NCBI GenBank assembly: GCA_021325095.1
Contig: JAJPHV010000017.1
Location: forward strand, 24,067 to 88,066
From: Chloroflexota bacterium
GTDB taxonomy: Bacteria; Chloroflexota; Anaerolineae; Aggregatilineales; UBA2796
DNA: 64,000 nt
Direction: 5' to 3'
How positions within the stretch are numbered: position 1 is the first letter of the stretch; each line of letters opens with the position of its first letter. The position numbers were made by a program, and so were the translations under genes. A model generated the notes under the pieces. The model did no database searches. It saw nothing but the letters and a program-made list of their open reading frames with translations, and was not told where the DNA came from. Below, piece after piece: positions 16,617 through 26,174 of this stretch.

Positions 16617-17798
16617 ATGCCCAATCAGGCTGACAGAGTGTTGATCGTTGACGATGATCCAGAGGTGCGGAGTCTGCTCCGGGAGCAGGTGCTAAACTCG
16701 CCGCGCTTCGAGGTGCTCGAGGCGAAGGATGGCCCGGACGGGCTTCAACAGGTCAGAACACACAACCCCGACCTGATTATCCTCGATCTGGTCATGCCGG
16801 GCCTGAGCGGCACGGACTTTCTGGTCGCCTTGAAGGCGCAGGGCTACAGCGGCCCGATCATCGTCCAGACCAAGCGCGGCAACGAAGGCGCAGCCATCGA
16901 CAGCTTCCGGCTCGGCGCGACGGATTATTTCACCAAACCGCTGCGCGAGGCCGAAGTCTTGCAAGTTATCGAACGTGGGTTGGAAGAAGTTCGCCTCCGC
17001 CGCGAACGCAGGGAGCTTTTGGAGCGCTTGCAGCAAACCAACAAGCAGTTGGAAGCGCGCATCCGCGACCTGACGACGCTCAACAGCGTGGGCAAAACCG
17101 TGACCAGCCTGTACGACCTGGAACAGCTGTTCGCACGGGTGCTGGAGGCGGCCATCTCGATTGCCGAGGCCGACCATGCCACACTGCTGCTGCGCGACGA
17201 GGACACCAATCGCTTGATCCTGCGCGCCGGTAAGAATATGACCCTGGTCATGCAGGAGAAACTTGGCATGGCGGTCAAGGACGAGATCGCCGACCTCGTT
17301 ATGATTTCCGGCGAAGCGACCATGTTTTCCGGCGACGGGCTGAAACACTTCCGCAGCAGCACCGACCTGCTGGCAACGATCTATGCGCCGCTCATGATCC
17401 AGGGCAAAGCCATCGGCGTCCTGACTGTCGGCAACCACCGCAAGCGCCGCGCCTTTGACAGCAACGTGACGAGTCTGATCGACATCCTGGCCGGGTACGC
17501 TGCCATCGCTATCGTCAACGCACGGCTGTTTGCGGCGCTGGAACGCCGCGCTCATACCGTCGAAGCGGCCTACGAAGCGCTCAAGGCCCGTGAAGCCAGT
17601 CGAGATCGGGCGCTGGCCGGGCTGATGAGTCTGCGCCAGCCGCTTGAAGCGCTCAAAGCGGACATTAAACGGCTTGTCCGCGACTCCGGCGCGCTGCCTG
17701 GCAAACTGGCCGAACCACTCGGCGCACTCAGCAAGAAGGTCAGCGACCTGCTCGAATCAGTGGATGAATTGAGCCGCCGCGAAGGCCACAAATCGTAA
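16617..17798 (+). CDS. Response regulator with GAF domain, no DNA-binding output
   Basis: 393 residues. The receiver domain (1-120) has the acidic pair at VDDD (11-14), phospho-acceptor D57 in IILDLVMPG and the Lys of YFTKPL near 107. A coiled coil (120-150) leads to a GAF domain (about 155-310; NSVGKTVTSLYDLEQLFARV at its front). The helical tail has no HATPase or helix-turn-helix. It is likely a phospho-relay or scaffold partner of the hybrid kinase encoded 38 bases downstream, with which it shares the receiver-coil-GAF plan. Confidence 0.88.
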   Translation: MPNQADRVLIVDDDPEVRSLLREQVLNSPRFEVLEAKDGPDGLQQVRTHNPDLIILDLVMPGLSGTDFLVALKAQGYSGPIIVQTKRGNEGAAIDSFRLGATDYFTKPLREAEVLQVIERGLEEVRLRRERRELLERLQQTNKQLEARIRDLTTLNSVGKTVTSLYDLEQLFARVLEAAISIAEADHATLLLRDEDTNRLILRAGKNMTLVMQEKLGMAVKDEIADLVMISGEATMFSGDGLKHFRSSTDLLATIYAPLMIQGKAIGVLTVGNHRKRRAFDSNVTSLIDILAGYAAIAIVNARLFAALERRAHTVEAAYEALKAREASRDRALAGLMSLRQPLEALKADIKRLVRDSGALPGKLAEPLGALSKKVSDLLESVDELSRREGHKS

Positions 17799-17836
17799 GC
17801 CCATTGCATGAGACCATAGAGCGGGGACAGTAAACC

Positions 17837-19861
17837 GTGCCTAGCGAACGCATTCTCGTTGTCGATGATTCTGCCGATGTCCGCGAATTCCTGGCACATA
17901 CTGTGCTGGCGAACGAGGGCTACGATGTCCTGACAGCCGCACATGGCAGGGAAGGCTTGATTCTGGCCCAGGATTTGCTCCCGGACTTGATCATTGCCGA
18001 CTACCTGATGCCCGAGATGACCGGCCTGGACATGCTGGAATCGCTCAAGCAAACGGGTGTCGATACACCCATGATCCTGATCACTGCCGAAGGATCGGAG
18101 CAGCTTGCGGTGCGTGCCATGCGTATGGGCGTGTACGACTACCTGATCAAGCCCTTCGAGCCGGATGCGCTGCTGGCAGCGGTGCGCAGCGTACTCAATC
18201 GTTACTGGACGAACCAGATCAAGCAGCGCATCCCGGAGCATTTGCTGGAAGCCAACCGCAAACTTGACGCCCGCATCCGGGAACTGGCGGCGCTGGTCAG
18301 TATCGGCCAGAGCGTCACGTCCATGCTGGACATTCAGCAGGTGCTCAACCACGTCGTTGATGCGGCGGTTTCGGTCACCGGCTGCGAAGAAGGCAGCCTG
18401 CTGCTAGTCGATCAATCGACCGGCGATCTCTATATGCGCGCGGCCCGTAACTTCGACCAGAAAACCGTCCATACGCTGCGTCTGCCCGTCACGGACAGCC
18501 TGGCCGGGCAGGTCGTTCGCACCGGGCAGCCCATCATTCTGAGCGGCGAAGAACTGATCAAGATTAAGACCCAATACCTGGTGAAGTCGCTCATCTACGT
18601 GCCCCTGCGCGCCAAGAACCAGGTCATCGGTGTGTTGAGCGTGGACAACCGCTTTACCCCACGCGTGACCGACGCCCACGACGTGCAGATACTCTCCGTG
18701 CTGGCTGACTTCGCCGCCACCGCCATCGAGAACGCGCGCCTGTATGCCGAAACGATCCAGGAGCGCAATACGCTGGATGCCATCCTGCGCGATACGGAAG
18801 ACCGGATCATCGTGGTGGACGCAAACGACAACGTGCTGTTCTGCAACCCCACCGCCCGCCGCACCTTCAACGTCACGATGGCTCATTTCATCGGCAAGCC
18901 GCTTAAAGAGGTGATCACCCATCCTGAAGTGCTGGCGTTGTTCTCCAAAGAGGCACTGGTTGGGCGGGGCCGTCACAGCGAGATCACGCTGGACGGCGGC
19001 GAAAAAGTCCTCAACGCACAGTTGACCATCATCGAGGGCGTGGGTCGCTGTGCCGTCATGCAGGACATCACGCACCTGAAGGAGCTTGACAGGGCCAAGA
19101 GCGAATTCGTGGCGACAGTCTCGCACGACTTGCGCTCCCCCTTGACCTCGATCCTCGGCTACGTGGAATTGATCCAGCGCAGCGGGTCGCTCGACGAGCA
19201 GCAGAACAAATTTGCCGAAAACATCAAGACCAGCGTCAAGTCGATCACGGCGCTGATCACCGAGCTGCTGGAATTGGGCCGCATCGAGGCCGGTTTCGAT
19301 GTAGACCTTGAGCAGACCAGGTTGGACGAGATCGCACGTGAGTCTATCGAAGGGCTGTCTCACCAACTCAATACCAAAGGTCACATACTCACCCTTGATA
19401 TTGCGCCGGACATCCCACCGATCCTGGGCAATAAGCTCCGGTTGAAACAGTTGATGAACAATCTGGTCGGCAACGCCATCAAATACACGCTGCCCGGCGG
19501 CCAGATCAGCGTTAGCATCAAGCCCGACGGCCCGCTGGTCATCCTGCGAGTCAGTGACACCGGGGTCGGTATTCCGAAAGAAGATCAGCCCTACGTCTTC
19601 GACAAGTTCTACCGTTCCGAGAACGTGACCGGTGAATTTGAGGGAACGGGCCTGGGCCTGGCAATCGTCAAGAGCATCGTTGACCAGCACGAAGGGCGTA
19701 TCTGGCTGGAGAGCAAAGAGGGCCAGGGCACGACCTTCACCGTCGTCCTTCCGGTAGATCGGAAGGAACAGCCGCTGCCCGTCGTCCCGGCGGAAGCCAG
19801 TGTACCTCAACCCGTGTCTCCCGCCTCGAACTCCGACAAGGGGAACGGTTCAGCGCACTAG
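17837..19861 (+). CDS. Receiver-GAF-PAS hybrid histidine kinase
   Basis: 674 residues, GTG start. Order: receiver (D55 in [10 protein letters not shown]), coiled coil, GAF (about 155-310), PAS (about 316-420; [20 protein letters not shown]), HisKA with phospho-His H430 in [17 protein letters not shown], and HATPase with [15 protein letters not shown] (N box), [10 protein letters not shown] (G1) and [13 protein letters not shown] (G2). A Pro/Ser-rich tail ends it. No membrane segment, so it is a soluble sensor whose input is probably through the GAF or PAS domain and whose receiver is N-terminal. Forms a two-gene unit with the preceding regulator. Confidence 0.92.
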   Translation: MPSERILVVDDSADVREFLAHTVLANEGYDVLTAAHGREGLILAQDLLPDLIIADYLMPEMTGLDMLESLKQTGVDTPMILITAEGSEQLAVRAMRMGVYDYLIKPFEPDALLAAVRSVLNRYWTNQIKQRIPEHLLEANRKLDARIRELAALVSIGQSVTSMLDIQQVLNHVVDAAVSVTGCEEGSLLLVDQSTGDLYMRAARNFDQKTVHTLRLPVTDSLAGQVVRTGQPIILSGEELIKIKTQYLVKSLIYVPLRAKNQVIGVLSVDNRFTPRVTDAHDVQILSVLADFAATAIENARLYAETIQERNTLDAILRDTEDRIIVVDANDNVLFCNPTARRTFNVTMAHFIGKPLKEVITHPEVLALFSKEALVGRGRHSEITLDGGEKVLNAQLTIIEGVGRCAVMQDITHLKELDRAKSEFVATVSHDLRSPLTSILGYVELIQRSGSLDEQQNKFAENIKTSVKSITALITELLELGRIEAGFDVDLEQTRLDEIARESIEGLSHQLNTKGHILTLDIAPDIPPILGNKLRLKQLMNNLVGNAIKYTLPGGQISVSIKPDGPLVILRVSDTGVGIPKEDQPYVFDKFYRSENVTGEFEGTGLGLAIVKSIVDQHEGRIWLESKEGQGTTFTVVLPVDRKEQPLPVVPAEASVPQPVSPASNSDKGNGSAH

Positions 19862-19881
19862 CCCCGAAGAAAGCGAAGAGG

Positions 19882-20829
19882 ATGCGTTCGCCTGTACAGC
19901 GCGAGTTAACCACCACCGCCAGAGCCTGGTATCTGGCGGCACGTCCGCGCAGCCTGACTGCAACCTATGCCCCGCTGCTGCTGGCAGCGGCGATCACGCT
20001 GGACGACGGCGTTTTTGACCTGCCGCGCTTCGCGCTGGCGTTGCTCGGCGCGCTGCTGCTGCAAATCGCAGCCAATCTGGTCAATGAATACGTCGATTTC
20101 ACGCGCGGCACAGACACGCACAAGGTCGACGGGATGGGCATGGTGCTATCCCGCTCGCAGCTTGCGCCGCGCCACGTGTTGATCGGGGCCATTGTAACGG
20201 TTGTCGGCGGCGCACTGATCGGGCTGCTGCTGGTGGCCTACAGCGGCCCTTTACTACTGTGGATCGGGCTTGGCGGCGTACTGGTGGTGATCACCTACAC
20301 GGCAGGGCCGCTGCCGCTGGCTTATCTGGGCCTGGGTGAGATCGCGGTTTTCATCTTCATGGGGCCGCTGATGGTGCTGGGCACATATTACGCGGTTTCC
20401 GGAGGGAAGGTCAACGACGCGGCGCTGGCGGCGGGCCTGCCCATCGCGTTCACTGTCGCTGCCATTCTGCACGCCAACAACATGCGCGACCTGGAAGCGG
20501 ATCGTCGGGCCAACAAGCGAACGCTGGCAGTGCGCTTTGGCGAACGCGGTGCGCGGCGCGAGTATGCCGTGCTGCTTTATGCGCCCTACGTCGTGACGGT
20601 GGTGCTCGTCGTGCTGCGGCTGATGCCCTGGCCGACCCTGATCGTCCTCCTGACGCTGCCGCAGGCTATTGGCCTGGTGCAGCAGGCCATGCGTACCACT
20701 AACCCCCAGGTCTTGCACCGCTTGCAGGGCATGACGGCGCAATTTCACCTGCGGGTCGGCCTGATGCTTACGGCTGGCTGGCTGCTGTATGCCCTGTTCC
20801 GGCTGTGGGCGCAAATCCTGTCTATCTGA
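19882..20829 (+). CDS. menA: 1,4-dihydroxy-2-naphthoate prenyltransferase
   Basis: A 315-residue UbiA-family membrane enzyme with about eight or nine helices. First Asp motif NEYVDFTRGTDTHK near residue 74, second NNMRDLEADRRANKRTLAVR near 199, both positioned as in MenA. It attaches the polyprenyl chain during menaquinone synthesis in the cytoplasmic membrane. It starts 20 bases after the kinase stop and may be co-transcribed with it, which would tie quinone supply to the sensor; that link is inference. Convergent with the FHA gene. Confidence 0.88.
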   Translation: MRSPVQRELTTTARAWYLAARPRSLTATYAPLLLAAAITLDDGVFDLPRFALALLGALLLQIAANLVNEYVDFTRGTDTHKVDGMGMVLSRSQLAPRHVLIGAIVTVVGGALIGLLLVAYSGPLLLWIGLGGVLVVITYTAGPLPLAYLGLGEIAVFIFMGPLMVLGTYYAVSGGKVNDAALAAGLPIAFTVAAILHANNMRDLEADRRANKRTLAVRFGERGARREYAVLLYAPYVVTVVLVVLRLMPWPTLIVLLTLPQAIGLVQQAMRTTNPQVLHRLQGMTAQFHLRVGLMLTAGWLLYALFRLWAQILSI

Positions 20830-20871
20830 GCAAGGCATCCTGACGCCAGGCCGTCATTCGCGGCTACCGGT

Positions 20872-21411
20872 TTAGCGGAATCGGATGATCGCAACCAGTC
20901 TGCCCAGCTGCAAACCATCATTGTCCATCAACTGGCACTCCTGGAATTTGGTCAACAGTGTGCCGTTGACCCAGGTTCCGTTGCGGCTTCCCAGGTCCGT
21001 GATGTAGACCAGATTCCCCTTCCGGCTGATGCTGGCATGATAACGAGACACGCCCTTTTGCGCCGCGCCGCACCGTGAAAGGTCCACGTCGATCTCTGGC
21101 GCGTCGGCGTAGTAGCTGGCACGCCCGATCACAAATTGCCCGTCACCCGGCAGAACAAAATGCTTGCCGTCGGCGATGAGCACCATCGTGTTCGGCTCAG
21201 ACTGAAAAGGGTCATTTCGCAATTGGTGGATTTGTTCCTGCGACAACTGCTGGTAATCGACCAGGTTCGTGTCGTGCACGGCGGTCAGGTCGTCACCGCA
21301 GCGCGAGCAAATGGTATCCCCGCGCTGGAAGCTCAATCCGCAGGTCGGACAGACGGTTGGGCTGGCCTTGCGAGTCGAGAACGGAGAGCCGGACAAGTTG
21401 GTGGGGGACAT
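20872..21411 (-). CDS. Zinc-ribbon and FHA domain protein
   Basis: 179 residues from ATG 21411, with CGGAG 8 bases ahead. A zinc ribbon (CPTCGLSFQRGDTICSRCG, about 21-39) is followed by an FHA domain. The FHA domain shows the family residues GRAS (near 99), SRYHASISR and DLGSRNGTWVNG. FHA domains bind phosphothreonine peptides, so the protein is probably a substrate or adaptor of Ser/Thr kinases. No such kinase gene is seen here. Confidence 0.85.
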   Translation of the reverse strand: MSPTNLSGSPFSTRKASPTVCPTCGLSFQRGDTICSRCGDDLTAVHDTNLVDYQQLSQEQIHQLRNDPFQSEPNTMVLIADGKHFVLPGDGQFVIGRASYYADAPEIDVDLSRCGAAQKGVSRYHASISRKGNLVYITDLGSRNGTWVNGTLLTKFQECQLMDNDGLQLGRLVAIIRFR

Positions 21412-21909
21412 GTGATTGCTCCGCGACGATAGAACCTCAGTAATTTCGCCTGACAGGGCCTTCGGAACGTACTCCAGGCGCTTCACGCAGATCGACTTGT
21501 GGTTTGCTTACCGTCTGGCCCACAGCCGGGGTTACATACCAGCTTGCCTTATTCGTGCTCTTACAGTGGTTTTTGGGAAGCCAAAATTACGGCTCTTCGG
21601 CCAAATGGCTCCGACCTGCTTCCAATCACCTTCGAGTTGACAATTCGGAACACATGTTCTACAATATTGCCTTCGTAGAATGAAGGTTGGGGAGAACACA
21701 ATGTAAATTATCCTCAATTCCGTGTCATAAACGGGGGCATATCACGCCGCGTCTTGAAGTGCGGACAAGAACAGGGGGTTGGCATGAGCCTGGTAACAAC
21801 TGCCTTTGGGTACAGGCGCAAGCCCGGTCTTCTGCACATTCACGTCGGTGACGATTTGCCGGAATGAAACTGCTACCTGATTTGCCTATTTCGGAGAGGC
21901 TTGGTGACA
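21412..21909. other. Non-coding interval with a strong promoter
   Basis: About 500 bases between the FHA and MFS genes, AT-richer than the flanks. No gene can be supported. It carries the near-perfect promoter at 21637-21665. Downstream of that are an ATG-TAA minimal frame behind GGGGAG (near 21703) and an unsupported 27-codon frame at 21784-21867. Confidence 0.55.
21637..21665 (+). promoter_or_regulatory. Strong promoter with LexA-box-like palindrome
   Basis: TTGACA, a 17-base spacer, TACAAT. Inside the spacer is GAACACATGTTC (21648-21659), which fits GAAC-N4-GTTC, the SOS box bound by LexA in Gram-positive bacteria. It points at the MFS gene, which starts about 240 bases after the expected transcription start. 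Confidence 0.6.
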
Positions 21910-23532
21910 ATGACTGAGGAGAGAAGAACTCGGATGGACGCAGACCACCCGCCGCGAGCCGGGCGACGTGAGTGGATCGGGCTTGCTGTACTCATGCTGC
22001 CTACTCTGCTCATCGCTATGGACCTGACTGTGCTGCACCTGGCGGTGCCACACCTGAGCGCCGATCTTCAGCCTAGTAGCGCCCAACTGCTGTGGATCGT
22101 GGACATCTATGGCTTCATGATCGCCGGGTCGCTGATCACGATGGGCACACTGGGTGACCGGATTGGCCGCCGCCGTCTGCTGCTCATGGGCGCCGCCGCG
22201 TTCGGCTTCGCGTCGGTAATCGCCGCATTCTCCACCAGCGCCGGGATGCTCGTCGCCGCGCGGGCGCTGCTGGGCGTCGCCGGGGCAACCTTGATGCCCT
22301 CTACGATGTCCCTGATCCGCAACATGTTCCTTGATCCGCGTCAACGCACAGTCGCCATCGGGATTTGGGTCTCTGGTTTCTCGGCAGGCAGTGTGATCGG
22401 CCCGCTGATCGGCGGGCTGCTGCTGGAAAGGTTTTGGTGGGGTTCGGTGTTTTTGCTGGGCGTGCCGGTAATGGCAGTGCTGCTGGTCGCGGGGCCGCTG
22501 TTGCTGCCAGAGTACCGGGACCCCAAACCGGGGCGGTTCGACCTGTTCAGCGCCGCACTGTCGCTGATCGCCGTGCTGTCGGTGATCTACGGCCTCAAGC
22601 AGATCGCCCAGGCTGGCCTGGGTTGGCTGCCCGCTTTGTCCATCCTTGCAGGATTGGTCATCGGTCTCATCTTCGTCCAAAGGCAACGCACATTAGCCGA
22701 TCCACTGATTGACCTACGGTTGTTCCGAGTACCTGCCTTTAGCGCGTCGCTGGCTACCTACACCCTGGGCATCTTCACCGGGTTCGGAACCTTTCTCTTC
22801 ATCGCCCAGTACTTGCAACTGGTGCTCGGCCTGTCGCCGTTGCGAGCGGGCCTGTGGTCAGCACCGGGGTCACTAGCGTTCGTGATCGGGTCGAACCTGG
22901 CGCCGAGGATCGTGCGCCGCGTGCGTCCAGCGTTTGTTGTGGCTGGTGGCTTGGTGCTCGCAGCCGTCGGCTTTGGCCTGATCGCCCGGATCGGCGTAAA
23001 CTCCCTTACGCTCGTGGTGATCGGGAACGTCCTCATGTCTATAGGCTTCGGCTTTACGTTTACCTTGACCGTTGATCTGGTTATCGCTGCTGCTCCTCCT
23101 GAGCGGGCAGGGGCGGCGTCGGCGCTTGCGGAAACCGGTGCTGAGTTCGGTGGGGCGCTTGGCCTCGCGGTCCTTGGCAGCCTCGGCCTTGCCGTCTACC
23201 GCAGCCAGTTGGCCGCTTCCCTGCCGCCAGGCATCGTACCTGAAGCGGCCAGGGCCGCCCAGGAAACCCTCAGCGGTGCGGTGACGGTGGCCGCACAACT
23301 CCCCAATCAACTTGGCGCAGCGCTGCTCAACAGTGCTCGCGTGGCATTCGTCGATGCTCTGCGACTGAATGCTTTCATCGGCGTTATCGGGTTTACGGGT
23401 CTTGCCATCTTGATGTTGACGATGCTCCGGCATGTGCGCCCACACGGTGAGACCGAGCAGCAACCGGCCCCCGAGCGCGCGGGTGAACATCCGACATCGC
23501 GCCCGCAGGCCGAAATTCTCATCGAAGACTGA
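21910..23532 (+). CDS. DHA2-type 14-helix MFS drug exporter
   Basis: 540 residues from ATG 21910, chosen because GGAGAGG lies 10 bases ahead; TTG 21901 and GTG 21904 are too close to it. Fourteen membrane helices. The family motif A is GTLGDRIGRRRLLLMGAAAF near residue 79, and motif C appears as SGFSAGSVIGPLIGGLLLER near 157. The N-terminus has AMDLTVLHLAVPHLSADL, as in QacA/SmvA-like proton-driven exporters of cationic compounds. A hydrophilic Glu/Pro-rich tail ends it. It stands alone, with a hairpin terminator 45 bases after the stop. Confidence 0.9.
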   Translation: MTEERRTRMDADHPPRAGRREWIGLAVLMLPTLLIAMDLTVLHLAVPHLSADLQPSSAQLLWIVDIYGFMIAGSLITMGTLGDRIGRRRLLLMGAAAFGFASVIAAFSTSAGMLVAARALLGVAGATLMPSTMSLIRNMFLDPRQRTVAIGIWVSGFSAGSVIGPLIGGLLLERFWWGSVFLLGVPVMAVLLVAGPLLLPEYRDPKPGRFDLFSAALSLIAVLSVIYGLKQIAQAGLGWLPALSILAGLVIGLIFVQRQRTLADPLIDLRLFRVPAFSASLATYTLGIFTGFGTFLFIAQYLQLVLGLSPLRAGLWSAPGSLAFVIGSNLAPRIVRRVRPAFVVAGGLVLAAVGFGLIARIGVNSLTLVVIGNVLMSIGFGFTFTLTVDLVIAAAPPERAGAASALAETGAEFGGALGLAVLGSLGLAVYRSQLAASLPPGIVPEAARAAQETLSGAVTVAAQLPNQLGAALLNSARVAFVDALRLNAFIGVIGFTGLAILMLTMLRHVRPHGETEQQPAPERAGEHPTSRPQAEILIED

Positions 23533-23575
23533 TGGGGCTTGATCGCCTCAAAACGGTGTCCTAGTGCATAGGTTG

Positions 23576-23610
23576 GAGATGGGGGTGATTCGCTTAGTCA
23601 CCCCCATCTC
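23576..23610 (+). terminator. Terminator-like hairpin after the MFS gene
   Basis: GAGATGGGGGTGA and TCACCCCCATCTC, a perfect 13-bp stem with a 9-base loop. No T run follows, so termination may be two-directional (the nucleoside permease gene ends at 23686 from the other side). Confidence 0.65.
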
Positions 23611-23685
23611 TCGTGATGAGCACAACCTGAGTTTCGACGTACCAACCCGCGATGACGGGCCTGATTCCTCAATGAAAGTGTGCGC

Positions 23686-24687
23686 CTAATCCCCGGCTGT
23701 GCCTTGTGCGGCCTGCTGCTCGAAGCGGCGCGCACGGGCGGCTGCCATTCGCTGCCGCCGGTACGAGTAGATCACCAGGGCGATGATCGTGGCCGCATAA
23801 GGAATCATTTGCGGTAGTTGCGAAGGAATCTCCACGCCGGGCAGCAAACTGGACGAGCGTGTTTCGAGCGCGGCGAACGTGCCAAATAACACTGCTGCTG
23901 CCAGCGTACCGAACGGCGTCCCGTTGCCGAGGGCGGGCGCAACCAGGGCGATGAAGCCGCGTCCCGCCGTCATGTCGCGGGTGAAGCCAAAGCTGACGTA
24001 ACCCATGCTCAGGTGGATACCGCCCAGCCCGGCCAGCAGTCCACTCAGGGCCAGCGCCAGGTAGCGGATGCGCCGCACGTTGATCCCAACGGAGGCAGCG
24101 GCGTCCGGGTTCTCGCCCACCGCGCGCAGATGCTTGCCGACAGGCATCCGGTACAGGAAGAACCACATGACGAACACCAGCAGGAAGGCGATCCAGGTCA
24201 TGATGTTCTGATTGCCGATAATCGTATACAGCGCGTCACCCACCACTGGCAGCGACTTCAAGGGCACGAGATCGATGGTTGGCATCTGAACATTGGCGAG
24301 CGTGGTCGTGCCACCTGTCCGCCCGCCCGTCAACTGGTAGGCGATGGCAATCGTGCCCGCCGATCCCAGAATATTGATGGCGATGCCACCCAGGATCAGG
24401 TCGCCGCTCAGGTGCAGGTGAAAGAACGCCAGCAGCAGCGCCGACAGCAAAGCCGCGATCAGCCCGGCTACAAAGCCGACCCAGGGATTGCCCGTAATCG
24501 AGCCAACGGTGGCCCCCGTAAACGCGGCCCAGAGCATGATCCCTTCCAGACCGATGTTGATGACGCCCGCCCGGTCACTGATCAACGCGCCCAACGACGG
24601 CAGCAGAATCGGCGTGGTGACACGCAGAATTGCGCCCAGAAAGGCCGCACTGAAAATGCCCTGAAGAATGCTTAGAATGACATCCAT
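23686..24687 (-). CDS. Nucleoside ABC importer permease 2
   Basis: 333 residues from ATG 24687 (MDVILSILQGIFSAAF); the frame extends 10 codons into a palindromic repeat. Branched-chain-type permease (BPD_transp_2) with SDRAGVINIGLEGIMLWAAF near residue 38, the pattern of NupQ/YufQ-type permeases, and a coupling region at VGENPDAAASVGINVRRIRY. Forms the membrane channel with the permease encoded upstream (24846-26174). A 158-base gap containing a repeat separates them. Confidence 0.88.
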   Translation of the reverse strand: MDVILSILQGIFSAAFLGAILRVTTPILLPSLGALISDRAGVINIGLEGIMLWAAFTGATVGSITGNPWVGFVAGLIAALLSALLLAFFHLHLSGDLILGGIAINILGSAGTIAIAYQLTGGRTGGTTTLANVQMPTIDLVPLKSLPVVGDALYTIIGNQNIMTWIAFLLVFVMWFFLYRMPVGKHLRAVGENPDAAASVGINVRRIRYLALALSGLLAGLGGIHLSMGYVSFGFTRDMTAGRGFIALVAPALGNGTPFGTLAAAVLFGTFAALETRSSSLLPGVEIPSQLPQMIPYAATIIALVIYSYRRQRMAAARARRFEQQAAQGTAGD

Positions 24688-24710
24688 CGACGCTTCTCGC
24701 TCAAATGTTG

Positions 24711-24815
24711 ACCTCATCCCCGATCCCTCTCCAACGGGAGAGGAGAGAAAACGCGCCGCGCAGTGCCGCCCAGTTCCCCTCTCTGCGAAGCGAAGAAGGG
24801 GGCAGGAGGTGAGGT
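24711..24815. repeat. Intergenic palindrome, family copy 3 (long form)
   Basis: ACCTCATCCC...CCTCTCC..GGAGAGG and then CCCCTCTCTGCGAAGCG..GGGGGCAGGAGGTGAGGT. Two hairpins make one outer inverted repeat between the two permease genes. Confidence 0.8.
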
Positions 24816-24845
24816 TTCAACTCAGTCCTCATCGTTCAGTCCTTC

Positions 24846-26174
24846 TTAGGGCTGGATGATCGCGCCCTCGGCCACGCGAGAGGCGTCCTGCTCGGTCAGC
24901 GGCTGCCTGCGCAGCGCCCGGCGCTCTTGCAGGAACGCGACCAACCCCTCCGCCGTGAACAGCAAAATGATGATCGACTGGATGACACGCACCACTTCCA
25001 GGCTCACGGTAGCGTCGGTCTGCATGATCGGGCCACCGACGCGCAGGTACGAGTACAAGAGTGCCATTGCGGGCACGGCCAGCGGCTTGTTACGGGCCAG
25101 CAGGGCCACCACCACGCCTTCAAATGCCAGCCCGCCGGAAATCGCCAGCACCAGCTTTTGCTGGATCGCCAGTGCTAGATAGGCCCCGGTCAGTCCGGCC
25201 AGGATGCCACTGACGACCATCGCCAGCACAATCGTGCGCTTCGTGTTGATGCCGCCGTAGCGTGCAAAGCGGATGTTGGCCCCGATCATGCGAATCTCGT
25301 AGCCGAGCGGTGTGCGCTGGATGATCAACCAGACGACGAAGACCGCCGCGATCACAAAAAAGATGGCTGTTGTGATACGCGTTCCGGTGATGATGCGCGG
25401 CCACAGCGCTGCCGTCAGCGGGTCAGACACCGAATAGCCCGCATTGGCTGGTCGGATGCGATCCAGGATGTAACTGTAGATAAGCGCAGCAATCGGGTTC
25501 AACATGAGCGTGGAGACCAGTTCGTTGGCGTTCAAGTAGGCACGCAGCACGCCCGGAATCAGCCCCCACAGGAAGCCGACCACACAGGCGGCCAGCACTG
25601 CCAGCGCGATGTGCACGCCCAGGGGCAGCGGCGGCACGAACAGCGCCACCAGCCCCGCCGCCATCGCGCCCAGCGCGATCTGCCCCTCGGCGCCGAGACT
25701 GAACAACTGCGCCCGGAAGACGAGCGTGATCGCCAGCCCGACCAGCGTCAGGCCCATCGCGTCCTCGATCCAACTTCCCCAGCGATTGGAACGGCTCAAT
25801 GGCCCGGTCAGCAGTGCATTATAGGCTTTGAATGGGTCTTTGCTGATGATCAGCATGATGATAAAGCCGATGATCAACGCGGCGATGACGGTCAGCAGGA
25901 CGCGCAGCGCGCCCCAACCCGTCTGAATAATGAACAACAGGAGTGCCAGGCCGACCAGGACATTGAAGCCAAAAATGTTGTTAAAGTTGGGCGAGGACAG
26001 CGCCTTGCTGATCGACTCGCTGCCGGTGATGCCAGCGGCCACCACGTGAACCGTCAGTACGAAGCTGACCGCGAACGCCAGTAAAACGCCCACGAGCGCT
26101 GCCACGATCTGCGTCAGTCTGCGGCGCGGAGAAGGCGACGCCATCGGTGAGGTGGTAGGCGCGGCTGCCGTCAC
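24846..26174 (-). CDS. Nucleoside ABC importer permease 1
   Basis: 442 residues, branched-chain-type permease of NupP type. After an N-terminal hydrophilic stretch it has about ten helices; FRAQLFSLGAEGQIALGAMA near residue 160 is the family motif (LFNIGxEGQ). GYEIRMIGANIRFARYGGIN near 282 is the ATPase-coupling loop. Its ATG overlaps the ATPase stop by 4 bases. Confidence 0.9.
   Translation of the reverse strand: MTAAAPTTSPMASPSPRRRLTQIVAALVGVLLAFAVSFVLTVHVVAAGITGSESISKALSSPNFNNIFGFNVLVGLALLLFIIQTGWGALRVLLTVIAALIIGFIIMLIISKDPFKAYNALLTGPLSRSNRWGSWIEDAMGLTLVGLAITLVFRAQLFSLGAEGQIALGAMAAGLVALFVPPLPLGVHIALAVLAACVVGFLWGLIPGVLRAYLNANELVSTLMLNPIAALIYSYILDRIRPANAGYSVSDPLTAALWPRIITGTRITTAIFFVIAAVFVVWLIIQRTPLGYEIRMIGANIRFARYGGINTKRTIVLAMVVSGILAGLTGAYLALAIQQKLVLAISGGLAFEGVVVALLARNKPLAVPAMALLYSYLRVGGPIMQTDATVSLEVVRVIQSIIILLFTAEGLVAFLQERRALRRQPLTEQDASRVAEGAIIQP

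Noticed and set aside
21784..21867. 27-codon frame between the FHA and MFS genes (MSLVTTAFGYRRKPGLLHIH...)
   Set aside because: Too short, no family, no clear ribosome site; could be a leader peptide but nothing supports it beyond position.
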